Shown piece after piece: positions 45,539 through 54,897 of a stretch of 64,000 nt of DNA; positions within the stretch are counted from its first letter, which is position 1; every line of letters starts with the position of its first letter. Position numbers and translations under genes: made by a program. The stretch is from positions 32,051-96,050 of the forward strand of contig JAILCI010000006.1 of the NCBI GenBank assembly GCA_024686335.1. Reading direction: 5' to 3'. The notes under the pieces were generated by a model. It saw nothing but the letters and a program-made list of their open reading frames with translations, did not search any database and was not told the origin of the DNA. The stretch is from Bacteroidales bacterium. Lineage in GTDB: Bacteria > Bacteroidota > Bacteroidia > Bacteroidales > WCHB1-69.

Positions 45539-48076
45539 TTATTTGTTGATTGGGATATCCCAATAGAAACCTGCTGTCAGGGTCTGCTCTTGAAGTGTGT
45601 TGGGGAATAGGGTTGCCATTGTGCCGACAGGAATCCTCACGAACATCTTGTTGTCATTGATTTTGATGCGGATGGAGCCGTAAGGAGTGGGTTGGGTGAC
45701 CTCTATCTGGTCGACATCTTCGATAATTTGCGGGTCGATGTAGAAGTGGCGATATCCTGGGCCAATCTCGTCAGGGCGGATGCCGGCGAGGGCTTGATAG
45801 AACCAGGTGCCGATGCCATTGTAGCAGTTGTGGATATGGCTGCGGTCACCGTTCCAGGACTCCCACGTCGTAGTGGCACCGTTGGCAATCATGTTGAGAT
45901 AGCTGGGATAGTCGGGTTGTCGCAAGATAGTCGCTATTAGGTCGGCCTGGCGTTCGTGGATGGCCCATTCAGTGAAGATGGGCACGCCGACGAGACCAAC
46001 GGCGATATGGGAATTGTATTTGCGATAGGAATCATCGAGTAGACGCTCTTGAACAGCATTTCTTGTTTCGCTGTCTGGCGGTATGTTTGCCACTAGGGAA
46101 TATGCTAGGTCTACGGGTGTGCCGCTCCCATAGGTTTGAGAGTCAGGATGGTAGAAACGGGCGTGGATAGATTCATTGAGTTTCCGACGTTGCATCATGA
46201 ACTCCTCCATCTCACTCTCATGGCCAAATACATATGCCATTTTAGCCATGTCTCTTAGACAATCGCTGAGGAAGCAGTTGCTGACGAATATGGCTGATTC
46301 GCCGTGGACGTTGATGCCGTCGGGAGCTAGCCAGTCGCCGAGGCACCAAGTGTGGCGCTCGTTGTCGGGCCAGGGCTGCAGAATACCTTCTGAAAAATAG
46401 TGTTGCAGATAGCCAAGCCACTGTTTCATCTGCTCATAGTACTGCTCTATCAAGCGCCAGTCACCGTAGTTGAGGTAAGTGCGCCACGGGGCTTTGATGA
46501 TAAATCCGCACCAGTAGGGCCCACCTCCCGTCCGGAAGTCAGGAGCCACATAAGCCAACTCACCATCTTCGCCCATCGCGTCGCCCCACGCTGTCATCCA
46601 GTTGTGATAGGTGGGCAGCACGTCGTACATCGTCTGGAGTGTCATGGTGGAGGAGTTACCGTCACCGCCATAACCCATACGCTCAAGATGAGGACAGTCA
46701 ACCATATAGCCACTGTAGGTGAGACAAGAGAGCGTGTACTTTATAAGATCGTGAACAGCATTTAATAGTGTGTCGGAACAGGAGAAGTTGGCACCTTGTT
46801 CTGGATCTATGGCGCTGATCTGCAGAGCCTCTGCGTACTTGATTTCAGCACCGCTTATTCTCACATAGCGGAAGGCGTGATAGTGGAATTTGTTGCAGAA
46901 AGAGGGACTCTTGCGCCCGTCGGAGATGTAGATGTCGCTCTCACCTTGTGGGGTGAAGGCTGCCCCTGTGGGGATGTGATCAGAGTACTCTATCAGCACC
47001 TCCTGTCCTTTTGGTAGAGATTCAAAAGCAACATTTAACCATCCTGTTATTGCGCGGCCAAAGTCCAAAACTAATGAGCCATCGTCCTGTTTAATGATGC
47101 TTTTTACCTGAAGCGTGTCGATAATTCTGTTGCCCTCAAACTGTTGCGGGGAGGATTGCAAGTCAAGTACAGTAATCAAGTTGGCGGGATGCCAATCAGG
47201 TTTTATGCGTGCATCCAGACATTCCCCTCCGAACTGCAAGGGTTGCCAGCTGCCGGTATAGCTGTATCCGCTTCCCGACACTTCCCACGTGGCATCGGTT
47301 TGTGCGATTTTTATCCATTGTCCGTCAACCAGTTCGCAAACTTCGGCCTGTACGACTGCATTAGTGTTATAGATGCGTCCCCAGCCTTGTCCGACCCACA
47401 ACAAAATCTCGTTTTTGCCTTTGCGAAGATAACTGGTAATATCGTAGGTAACGATAAGTGAGCGTTTATCCAACTGTGACACTGCGGGTTGCAAGACTTT
47501 GTCACCCACGAGTTTACCATTGATATACAGTTCATGATATCCGAGGGAGTTGATATAGACAAAAACGGGGTTTTTGGCTGATGTTTTGAAATATTGCCGG
47601 AACATCGGGGTTTGCGCCAAACTATCGCCCTGTTGACATCCAATGAAATCAGCTGCAAGTCCGTCAAGTGCCCCGATGGCGAAGCGTTCGGTAGAGCTCC
47701 AGTTTGTCACTTCACCCTTTTCGTTCCAAGTGCGAACGCGCCAGAAACAGAGTTGCCGAGTGGAGAGCGGTCGACCTTGATATTCAATCATCAGCTGTTC
47801 ATCTGACTCTACACGTCCACTGCGCCAAAGGTCAGCATTGCCTCGTTCCAGCGCGATGCTGTCAGAGGCCACCTCAATCTCGTAAGCGGTCTGCTCTTGT
47901 CCATTATGGGTTAGAGTATTCTTCCAACTGAAATGGGGAACCTTACTCTCAATTCCAAGCGGAGTGCGCATGCCATCACAACGCAGGTCGTAGACCTGGG
48001 CTTGAGTAAGTGCGCTTATAAGCACGAAAAGCAGTGAAATGGCGATTTTTCTATAGCCTGACATCATCTTTGTCAT
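45539..48076 (-). CDS. Alpha-L-rhamnosidase, GH78
   Basis: 845 aa with signal peptide (to LTQAQ). N-terminal beta domains (RCDGMRTPLGIESKVPHFSW; WRSGRVES), then the (alpha/alpha)6 catalytic barrel with the motif DCPHLERMGYGGDGN starting near D460, where Glu is the general acid position. It hydrolyses terminal rhamnose from plant or bacterial glycans. The -7 box TATCTTTG is at 48091-48098. No other rhamnose genes are nearby. Confidence 0.94.
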   Translation of the reverse strand: MTKMMSGYRKIAISLLFVLISALTQAQVYDLRCDGMRTPLGIESKVPHFSWKNTLTHNGQEQTAYEIEVASDSIALERGNADLWRSGRVESDEQLMIEYQGRPLSTRQLCFWRVRTWNEKGEVTNWSSTERFAIGALDGLAADFIGCQQGDSLAQTPMFRQYFKTSAKNPVFVYINSLGYHELYINGKLVGDKVLQPAVSQLDKRSLIVTYDITSYLRKGKNEILLWVGQGWGRIYNTNAVVQAEVCELVDGQWIKIAQTDATWEVSGSGYSYTGSWQPLQFGGECLDARIKPDWHPANLITVLDLQSSPQQFEGNRIIDTLQVKSIIKQDDGSLVLDFGRAITGWLNVAFESLPKGQEVLIEYSDHIPTGAAFTPQGESDIYISDGRKSPSFCNKFHYHAFRYVRISGAEIKYAEALQISAIDPEQGANFSCSDTLLNAVHDLIKYTLSCLTYSGYMVDCPHLERMGYGGDGNSSTMTLQTMYDVLPTYHNWMTAWGDAMGEDGELAYVAPDFRTGGGPYWCGFIIKAPWRTYLNYGDWRLIEQYYEQMKQWLGYLQHYFSEGILQPWPDNERHTWCLGDWLAPDGINVHGESAIFVSNCFLSDCLRDMAKMAYVFGHESEMEEFMMQRRKLNESIHARFYHPDSQTYGSGTPVDLAYSLVANIPPDSETRNAVQERLLDDSYRKYNSHIAVGLVGVPIFTEWAIHERQADLIATILRQPDYPSYLNMIANGATTTWESWNGDRSHIHNCYNGIGTWFYQALAGIRPDEIGPGYRHFYIDPQIIEDVDQIEVTQPTPYGSIRIKINDNKMFVRIPVGTMATLFPNTLQEQTLTAGFYWDIPINK

Positions 48077-48162
48077 AAAAAAGTGAAAGGCAAAGATACA
48101 ATTTATTTGTCCCGAAAAAAACAGAGATTTCTTAGGCTTTATAAAGTTCTATAGATAATATT

Positions 48163-48909
48163 TTATACCTCTTTCCACGTGGTGGCTATACGACATAGTT
48201 CAGCACCGCTCTCGGCTTCAAAGATGGAGGCATTGAAATGATTCGGCTCGCTTTCACACTGCAAGATATGGAAATGCTCTCCTGGACGTGTCTGTATCAA
48301 GTAGTTAATGGAGATGAAAGTGAGACGGTGCTTCTGATGAAACTCGTAGTCGAAGTTGTCTGTTATCCAAGTGATGTATGCAGTGTTGTTAACGTGCTGA
48401 TTCAGGTCGAGGTGAGAATAGAGCACAGGACGGATCTCCGACCACTCTCCATCGGTGACCTTGCGGAGGCGGGTGGCAGCCTGTTCCCGTGCGTGGCAGC
48501 CTAACCGGTGCCGCAAACCTGTACTTATCTCGTCAATGAGATGAGGCTTTCCCTCTAAGTCTAGCAATGCCCAGTTGGATGTAGCTCGTACTAACAATTC
48601 CCCGTCTTCCGTCTCAACGAGGAAGTCACGAGGTTGTGTCAACAGATGATGCTCTTTGCTCCAAGTGATGATTCTGATCTTCTCCAGCCATTTTGGCATT
48701 CGGATAATCTCTACGTCAAGTTTCGACAAGGCCCAGAACAAACCCATTTCATGAAGCGCATCCCAACCCATGCCTAATGTTTCAGAATGGCTTACCGCCG
48801 CTTCCTGTAGGATGTTAAAGAGCTGGTTGGGAAATAGTTCACGGTTAAAATCCGCATTGTGAGACCCAATTTCAAAGGTCATGATAAAGGATTTGTCGGG
48901 TTGTAGCAT
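48163..48909 (-). CDS. Acyl-ACP thioesterase
   Basis: 248 aa double hot-dog thioesterase releasing fatty acids from acyl carrier protein. Features are an N-terminal RELFPNQLFNILQEAAVSH hot-dog helix, WALLDLEG, and the active-site block SHLDLNQHVNNTAYITW with the conserved Asn-His pair. The protein lacks membrane segments. The start at 48909 or the internal ATG giving MTFEIGSHN are both possible. The -7 box TATCTTTG is at 48957-48964. Confidence 0.92.
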   Translation of the reverse strand: MLQPDKSFIMTFEIGSHNADFNRELFPNQLFNILQEAAVSHSETLGMGWDALHEMGLFWALSKLDVEIIRMPKWLEKIRIITWSKEHHLLTQPRDFLVETEDGELLVRATSNWALLDLEGKPHLIDEISTGLRHRLGCHAREQAATRLRKVTDGEWSEIRPVLYSHLDLNQHVNNTAYITWITDNFDYEFHQKHRLTFISINYLIQTRPGEHFHILQCESEPNHFNASIFEAESGAELCRIATTWKEV

Positions 48910-49008
48910 AGAGTCAGTATAAAAAATGTTTAACTTGCCGTTAGTTTTTTAGGCGGCAAAGATACTCTTTTTCAAGATTTTTTGCTAATAAATATCGGTT
49001 GGGCCTTT

Positions 49009-50007
49009 TTAGATGAACAGCTTAAAAACCGAGCATAAAATGACGAGTAGACTGAACCATTGCAGAATATTACGGGCGAGAAACCAACGTATTGCAAACC
49101 AGCCGAGCCCTTCTTTCTGAATCATATCCCAGTGCTCAATAGGCCCAAACCACCACTTGCGAGGAAATTCCCGTTCAGGATGATAGCAGAATTGTATCAT
49201 CAGGTAGAAAAGGTAACTCGAAAGAGGAAGATTCAGCAGCGTGATCAAGAATAACGGGGGCAAGGTGCGCGTGATAACAGCCATGATAACGAGTATGTAG
49301 GGCAGAAAGTTGAAAACAGCGCACGCAGTAAGATTAAGAGCAGGACGCTTCAGAACCGCTGCCAAAGTTTTCTTGCCATTGGCGATATCGGGTTTGTAAT
49401 CAAGGATAGAGTGGGTGAAGAGGATATTGATGACCAATAATCCCATGGCGCAGGAGAGGTAGAAAATCTGATTGTTGAGGTGTCCTACGGTTGAGTAGTA
49501 GACCCCGCACATCAGCAGGGGACCAAAAATTGTGCCGATGATCAGCTCCCCTAGACCGTGATACGAAAGACGTAATGGTCTTCCGGAGTAGAAATAACCC
49601 AGGAATCCGGCCGCACCAGCAATGTAGAGACAGGTAATGCCTCGCTGCCACACGATGATAAGCCCTAACAGTAACGCCGTCAAGGCGAAGAGAGAGGCCA
49701 CAATGAAAAGTTGCTTGGGAGTTACCTCGCCTGAGACGAGGTAAGGACTCTTGGCGATGCGGGCACGCTCGCCCTGTTGTTCCAACTCCTCCCGAATCTC
49801 ATTGCCACGTGTCTGAAAATCAAAATAGTCATCAAAAAGATTCATTGACAGGTGCGCGATGGCTACAATTAGGACAGCTAACAATCCCAAAAGAAGGGAA
49901 TAATCAGTATCCCCGATAGGCAGACATAAAGCAACAATGGCAGGTAACACACTTTGTGGTAACGCGTAGGCACGAGCATTTTGAATCCAGTATAAGAGTT
50001 TTTTCAT
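49009..50007 (-). CDS. menA: UbiA-family prenyltransferase (MenA-like)
   Basis: 332 aa with about eight membrane segments and the two Asp-rich motifs of UbiA enzymes: NLFDDYFDFQTRGNE near residue 55 and DYKPDIANGKK later. It should attach a polyprenyl chain to an aromatic acceptor; in an anaerobic Bacteroidota this is most simply 1,4-dihydroxy-2-naphthoate in menaquinone synthesis. The acceptor is inferred, since no other men gene is adjacent. Confidence 0.82.
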   Translation of the reverse strand: MKKLLYWIQNARAYALPQSVLPAIVALCLPIGDTDYSLLLGLLAVLIVAIAHLSMNLFDDYFDFQTRGNEIREELEQQGERARIAKSPYLVSGEVTPKQLFIVASLFALTALLLGLIIVWQRGITCLYIAGAAGFLGYFYSGRPLRLSYHGLGELIIGTIFGPLLMCGVYYSTVGHLNNQIFYLSCAMGLLVINILFTHSILDYKPDIANGKKTLAAVLKRPALNLTACAVFNFLPYILVIMAVITRTLPPLFLITLLNLPLSSYLFYLMIQFCYHPEREFPRKWWFGPIEHWDMIQKEGLGWFAIRWFLARNILQWFSLLVILCSVFKLFI

Positions 50008-50019
50008 GTTGTTAGGAGT

Positions 50020-50039
50020 AAACTGCGTCCTCGCAGTTT
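50020..50039. repeat. Short palindrome, second copy of the pta-downstream hairpin
   Basis: AAACTGCG-TCCT-CGCAGTTT, the reverse complement of the core at 34317-34336. It lies just upstream of the prenyltransferase ATG. Confidence 0.8.
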
Positions 50040-50184
50040 GGCACTATTATATTATTAAGCTATTAAGTTATTAAACTATTAAACCATGAATTTATTATCA
50101 GCTACTATTTTCTGTTACGAACCACTTCGCCTCTCTCTATCAAGTGACTCCGTACTATAATTTTCAATTTTCAACTATCAATTT

Positions 50185-51762
50185 TCAATTATTCGTAATC
50201 ACTATTTTCCTGTCTTTCGCCGCCTGAAGCCCGAAGACCGTCTCGTTGGTGGCGGAGGTGTTGAACTGATGTTGTACTGCGCCTTGTGGGTCGCGGGTGA
50301 TCACGAGCCCAGTTTTTTGACCTTCCAGATAAGGCCTGAAGAAGCCTCCTTCTACAACTCGTAAGTAGTTGAGTAGACTGACGATACGTCGCGATGAGAG
50401 GTGTAAATTGTAATCGCTGTGATGCAAAGGCGAAGCGAAGCCGCTGATGTTGATGGCCACAGTGTCGCCTTTTTCCAGAGCCTCTTTGAGGTAGTGGGTC
50501 AGCATCATAAGTCGCTCGTAACCAGTTGCTACGGAGTCGCGCATAAAGTCTGCCATCGCCTCACGTACCTGCCGTAGCGTATCGCCCTCCAATTCACCAC
50601 CAGACTCTTCTACATAGTGCCCAATTTCCTCCACATATTGTCGGTAGAGCATCGCGTAGTGTGTCTCCGTGGTGTCGCTCGTGCTGCGCGGGTCGGGACT
50701 GTCATTCTGAAAGTAGAGCGTGATAGGCAGCACGGAGGCAATCTTTTCGGCTACCGTGATCTCTTTCGGTGTTACTGGCACTACTGTGTCCTCTTCTATC
50801 CATTTGAAATAATAAATATCGTTGCAGCAGGTGTCTCCATCATAAACGTCATTGGGGCGGTTGGAGGATAAATAGCCACTCTTCAAATCTGTATTAATGT
50901 TGAAATAGTAGTCGTGATAGGTGGAATTGAACGGCACTCCCATATTGGAAACCTCACCCCATTGGCTGAGCGCACCTTCTGAGTAGAAGATGTCGTAACC
51001 GCCGATGCCGATATGCTCGTCAGAACTGAAGTAGAGTCGCTTCTCTGCCGAGCAGTAGAAAGGTGTCACCTCGTTACCCTCAGTGTTGATGGTGTGTCCA
51101 GCATTTATGGGTGCGCCATAGTTGCCGTCCTTGACGATGGAATACCAGATGTCTAAACCGCCAACCCCATGTTCTCGATTGGATACGAAGTATAGCACGT
51201 CGTAATCCTTCTCTTCGATGAGACAAGGCTGCATATTGCTGCTGTTAGGCACGTTGATGGTCTTGGGCAAAGCCTTGGGCTTCTCCCAACCCTTCTTGCC
51301 GAGTTGAGATTGCCATAAAGAACAGTGCAATTCTCCATTGCCTGTTTTGCTGCAGCGGGTAAGAATAAGTTTGTCATACTTTTTGTTAAAACAGAAGTTG
51401 CTGTTGAACAACTTTACACTGTTGATAGTCTTAGGCAATACTTCTGCTTTTGCATAGTTTCCCTCTTCAGTTAGTCTGCTCTGATACAGATAGCAATACC
51501 AGCTCGTTTCAAAGAAACGGTCGTAATCTTCCTCGACGTCAGCGCGCATGGAGGTGAAGTAGAAGATGGAGTCGGGAGCCAGATGCGAAGCGTATTCCGA
51601 AAAGTGTGAGTTGATGCGCGAGGGCAGGCGCTCTACTAACACTGGCAACGTGTCTTTGGCGATAAAACGTTGCTGTGCCCGCCGTTGCGCACTCGTCAAG
51701 GGCTGCGCTTGCGTCACGATGATGCTTAGAAAGGATAATATGACTAGCAATCCTTTCCTCAT
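50185..51762 (-). CDS. OmpA-family protein with PD40 beta-propeller repeats
   Basis: 525 aa with signal peptide (VILSFLSIIVTQAQP). The middle part has propeller-like repeats (YDVLYFVSNREHGVGGLDIWYS; KRLYFSSDEHIGIGGYDIFYS) and the C-terminal OmpA-like domain has ISGFASPLHHSDYNLHLSSRR for peptidoglycan contact. In Bacteroidota such proteins sit beside PorP/SprF, and here the start codon overlaps the PorP stop by one base (TAATG), showing translational coupling. A role near the T9SS or envelope anchoring is inference. Confidence 0.85.
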   Translation of the reverse strand: MRKGLLVILSFLSIIVTQAQPLTSAQRRAQQRFIAKDTLPVLVERLPSRINSHFSEYASHLAPDSIFYFTSMRADVEEDYDRFFETSWYCYLYQSRLTEEGNYAKAEVLPKTINSVKLFNSNFCFNKKYDKLILTRCSKTGNGELHCSLWQSQLGKKGWEKPKALPKTINVPNSSNMQPCLIEEKDYDVLYFVSNREHGVGGLDIWYSIVKDGNYGAPINAGHTINTEGNEVTPFYCSAEKRLYFSSDEHIGIGGYDIFYSEGALSQWGEVSNMGVPFNSTYHDYYFNINTDLKSGYLSSNRPNDVYDGDTCCNDIYYFKWIEEDTVVPVTPKEITVAEKIASVLPITLYFQNDSPDPRSTSDTTETHYAMLYRQYVEEIGHYVEESGGELEGDTLRQVREAMADFMRDSVATGYERLMMLTHYLKEALEKGDTVAINISGFASPLHHSDYNLHLSSRRIVSLLNYLRVVEGGFFRPYLEGQKTGLVITRDPQGAVQHQFNTSATNETVFGLQAAKDRKIVITNN

Positions 51763-52778
51763 TACATCAAGTCATATGGGCACGGTTCCTTGCCGATGCG
51801 GGTGATTCTATTTTTACGGAAAATATAGGTGATAGAGACCTCTAACGCCCCCCGACCACTGGTGGCTGTCACGAATTTGGAGACATTGACATCGTAGCTA
51901 ATCCCAATGCGGAGGTTCTGCCAGTCAAAGAATGCATCTACAATGACGGCGTCGTTCCAACGGTAGAAGACACCTCCGCCAAAAGAGAATAGGGTAGTGT
52001 AACTGTTCTTTTTCTGGAAATATTCTAGGTTGGTACCAAAGGTGTACTCGCTGAATTTGCGTTGCCAAGTCATATAGGCGCTCGGCTCCAATGCGAGGTT
52101 GTCGCTGAGACTGATGCGAGCAAGCGCATGTGTCGTCCAGCGCAGAGGCAACTGCAGGAAACCGTTGCTGAAGACCTCTTTGGGCATGTTGAGATGCGAG
52201 ACACTCATGCCTACTTGGTAGTTGTCAGTTTTGTTGGGCGAGAAACTCCAGAAGAGTCCGGCACCACAGTCAAAGAAGAGCTGCTTGGTGTTGTCAAAAA
52301 TATCTTGAACAGGTACCGTAGGATCGTAGTAGCCGTCATGATATTGCTCATCTAGTCGGGCAGCATACTGATTGTATGCATTATTGATGATACCTCCGTA
52401 GATGCCTAGTCCGATTTTGTGGCGGTTGCGTCGGCCCACGTAACGGATTAAAGACAGCGATCCTGTTGCCTGCAGAGATGTATAGTTGAGGTCGCCGGCT
52501 TTGTCGCCATTAAAGGAGAGCCCGGCGCCGATGAGCGTTTGCCGCCGGTTGTTGCGGTAGATAGCCCCGTCAACACTGGCTCCGATGGTCAGGAAAGGCT
52601 CTGTGACCGAGAGCCATTGTGTCCGTTGGGTGACACCAGCCCTGATGAGTCCGTCATAAGCACCCGTCAGCGCAGGATTGAGCGCTGTGGGTTGCGTGTA
52701 ATATTGGGTGAAATGATAGTTCTGAGCCTCTGCCCGATTTAAACTAAAAAAAAAACTTAGTGCCACGAGCAGAAGCAT
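51762..52778 (-). CDS. PorP/SprF-family membrane protein (separate product from internal ATG)
   Basis: From the in-frame ATG at 52778 the frame gives a normal 338-aa PorP/SprF protein: signal peptide, then QNYHFTQYYTQPTALNPALTG and NALVGVGLSF-type barrel strands ending GALEVSITYIF. PorP/SprF proteins are outer-membrane barrels of the T9SS and of gliding adhesin secretion; this one precedes an OmpA/PD40 gene. Starting here would restore a functional signal peptide, so it is likely the real exported product. Confidence 0.75.
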   Translation of the reverse strand: MLLLVALSFFFSLNRAEAQNYHFTQYYTQPTALNPALTGAYDGLIRAGVTQRTQWLSVTEPFLTIGASVDGAIYRNNRRQTLIGAGLSFNGDKAGDLNYTSLQATGSLSLIRYVGRRNRHKIGLGIYGGIINNAYNQYAARLDEQYHDGYYDPTVPVQDIFDNTKQLFFDCGAGLFWSFSPNKTDNYQVGMSVSHLNMPKEVFSNGFLQLPLRWTTHALARISLSDNLALEPSAYMTWQRKFSEYTFGTNLEYFQKKNSYTTLFSFGGGVFYRWNDAVIVDAFFDWQNLRIGISYDVNVSKFVTATSGRGALEVSITYIFRKNRITRIGKEPCPYDLM

Positions 52779-54047
52779 CACATAATGATATTTCTCTTTC
52801 CAGCACTGTTTCAGATAGCGCCGCAACTCGTTCTCCCGCGGATTGTTTTGCGGGTCATATAGTTGCGTACCACTGATACTTTCCGGAAGAAACTCCTGAG
52901 TGACGAAGTTGTGCTCGAAGTCGTGAGCATATTGGTAGTTTTTGTGATACCCCAACTCCTTCATCAGTTTGGTTGGGGCGTTGCGGATGTGGAGCGGCAC
53001 GGGCAGGTCGCCAGTCTGCTTGACCAGCGCATAGGCTTTGTCAATGGCCAGGTATGAGGCGTTGCTCTTTGGCGAAGAGGCCAAGTAGATGCATGTCTGC
53101 GCAAGTGGGATACGTGCCTCAGGCATGCCGATGACGTTGACTGCCTGGAAACAGTTGTTGGCCAGAAGCAGCGCGTTGGGGTTGGCATTGCCGATATCTT
53201 CAGAGGCGAGGATGACCATGCGCCGGGCAATGAAGAGTGGGTCTTCGCCACCTACTAACATGCGTGCCATCCAATAGACTGCCGCATTGGGGTCACTTCC
53301 CCGCATCGACTTGATGAAGGCAGAGATGATGTCGTAATGCTGCTCCCCTTTTTTGTCGTAGAGTGCCAAATTCTGCTGGATGACGTGTACCACCTGCTCG
53401 TGGGTGATGTGTATTACACCATCCACAGGTTTAGTCATCCAAGTAACCAACTCTATAGCATTGAGTAACTTACGAGCGTCGCCGCCAGAGATACGCAAAA
53501 GCGCCTCGGTATCTTCAATCTCAATTTTGCAGCTCATCTGTTGCGACAGATAATCGACAGCCGTGCCTAAGATGGTCTCCAGATTCTCTCTGGAGAGACT
53601 CTTTAAGACATATACTTGGCAGCGTGATAGCAGTGGAGAGATAACTTCAAAGGAGGGATTCTCCGTGGTGGCACCAATAAGGGTGATGATGCCCTGCTCC
53701 ACAGCACCTAACAATGAGTCTTGCTGTGACTTAGAAAATCGATGGATTTCGTCGATGAAGAGGAATGCCTGTTTCTCAGACTTTTTGGCCTTCTCGATAA
53801 CGTCACGGATATCCTTGACGCCACTGTTGATGGCGCTGAGCATGAAGAAGTCGCCATCCGTCAACTCTGCGATTAGCAGTGCCAACGTTGTTTTGCCCAC
53901 GCCCGGTGGCCCCCAGAAGATCATGGACTGGATGCTACGCTGCTCAATCGCATTGCGCAAAACAGCACCCTTGCCCATCAGATGCTCTTGTCCAATGTAG
54001 CTGTCGAGTGTGTGAGGTCGTAATATCTCAGCCAGTGGTTTCTGCAC
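51762..54047 (-). CDS. rarA: RarA-PorP open reading frame (fused)
   Basis: One uninterrupted frame of 761 codons. Residues 1-423 are RarA/MgsA: Walker A WGPPGVGKT, Walker B FIDEIHRF, and the C-terminal tetramer domain to KQCWKEKYHY, where RarA proteins normally end. Then, with no stop, comes MLLLVALSFFFSLNRAEAQ, a signal peptide, and a PorP/SprF barrel. RarA is a cytoplasmic clamp-related ATPase acting at stalled replication forks, so a real fusion would be hard to place in the cell. The start is GTG 54047; a longer frame from 54080 opens inside the -7 box TATTTTTG (54070-54077). A lost stop, a sequence error or internal initiation are all possible. Confidence 0.85.
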   Translation of the reverse strand: MQKPLAEILRPHTLDSYIGQEHLMGKGAVLRNAIEQRSIQSMIFWGPPGVGKTTLALLIAELTDGDFFMLSAINSGVKDIRDVIEKAKKSEKQAFLFIDEIHRFSKSQQDSLLGAVEQGIITLIGATTENPSFEVISPLLSRCQVYVLKSLSRENLETILGTAVDYLSQQMSCKIEIEDTEALLRISGGDARKLLNAIELVTWMTKPVDGVIHITHEQVVHVIQQNLALYDKKGEQHYDIISAFIKSMRGSDPNAAVYWMARMLVGGEDPLFIARRMVILASEDIGNANPNALLLANNCFQAVNVIGMPEARIPLAQTCIYLASSPKSNASYLAIDKAYALVKQTGDLPVPLHIRNAPTKLMKELGYHKNYQYAHDFEHNFVTQEFLPESISGTQLYDPQNNPRENELRRYLKQCWKEKYHYVMLLLVALSFFFSLNRAEAQNYHFTQYYTQPTALNPALTGAYDGLIRAGVTQRTQWLSVTEPFLTIGASVDGAIYRNNRRQTLIGAGLSFNGDKAGDLNYTSLQATGSLSLIRYVGRRNRHKIGLGIYGGIINNAYNQYAARLDEQYHDGYYDPTVPVQDIFDNTKQLFFDCGAGLFWSFSPNKTDNYQVGMSVSHLNMPKEVFSNGFLQLPLRWTTHALARISLSDNLALEPSAYMTWQRKFSEYTFGTNLEYFQKKNSYTTLFSFGGGVFYRWNDAVIVDAFFDWQNLRIGISYDVNVSKFVTATSGRGALEVSITYIFRKNRITRIGKEPCPYDLM

Positions 54048-54363
54048 GTCATTTAAATTATTGGGAATGCAAAAATACAAAAATTTATACGTGATGGAAA
54101 AGGATGCAAAAAATCAAAATTTTATGGTGTTTTTGCATAAAAATCACTACCAAAATGCCATAAATGGAAGGCATTTGATTATTATATATCTAAATATTTG
54201 TTAACAATTCCTTTTCTTGTTTAGTATAACATTTTGAAAATAAGGAGGTTGTTTTGTTCGGTTATAGGCAGTCTCTTATGAAATATTTTTTCAATTTTCT
54301 TGTTGATTTTGACAAAAAAAAATATATTTTTGTAACTCTAATAATTAAAAAAAACAGTTTACT
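54048..54363. other. 316-bp AT-rich intergenic region with divergent promoters
   Basis: It contains the rarA -7 box TATTTTTG (minus, 54070-54077) and, at the other end, TATTTTTG (plus, 54324-54331) for the four-helix-bundle gene. Nothing else is recognised. Confidence 0.5.
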
Positions 54364-54813
54364 ATGAATGAGCAAGAGAACAATGTCCCCTTTTTCCGTT
54401 TTGAGGATTTGAGGATCTATGCTAAAGCGATGGACTATATCACTTGGCTGTATCAAACATTGAATGTGGAGTTTAGCAATGACAATGTGCGTTTTTTGGT
54501 AAAATCTTTTCTAAAATCAGCACATAATATTGCATTGAATACAGCTGAGGGCTCATCACGAAACAAGGCACAGTTTCTTTACTATTTGAAGATGGCGAAG
54601 AGCGCTGTACGTGAGTGTGTGGTGTTCACTGAGATTGCCAAAAATAACAACATTTTAAATGACACAGATTATGAATTTTCCCGTGGGAAGTTGGTAGAGC
54701 TTACCAAGATGATTGGCTCACTTATTGCTTCTCTGCAGAGAATCACAAATAATCAGGAAACCGATGCGGATATGGATGTATCCACTCCATCCTTCCCTGA
54801 TGAATTAGAATAG
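54364..54813 (+). CDS. Four-helix-bundle protein (23S rRNA IVS-type)
   Basis: 149 aa, FEDLRIYAKAMDYITWLYQT at the start, NIALNTAEGSSRN in the middle and YYLKMAKSAVRECVVF, matching the S23/IVS four-helix-bundle family. The family was first seen in intervening sequences of 23S rRNA genes but in Bacteroidota is often chromosomal; function unknown. The C-terminal 20 residues are acidic and probably disordered. A terminator follows. Confidence 0.85.
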   Translation: MNEQENNVPFFRFEDLRIYAKAMDYITWLYQTLNVEFSNDNVRFLVKSFLKSAHNIALNTAEGSSRNKAQFLYYLKMAKSAVRECVVFTEIAKNNNILNDTDYEFSRGKLVELTKMIGSLIASLQRITNNQETDADMDVSTPSFPDELE

Positions 54814-54846
54814 TCCTCAAAAAAGAAATCTTTAAATCAAACAGAA

Positions 54847-54885
54847 AAGCGGTGATTTTCAGGATGAAGGTCACCGCTTCTTTTA
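54847..54885 (+). terminator. Terminator after the four-helix-bundle gene
   Basis: AAGCGGTGA (54847-54855) pairs with TCACCGCTT (54871-54879), followed by CTTTTA. Confidence 0.7.
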
Positions 54886-54897
54886 TGATGAATCGCT

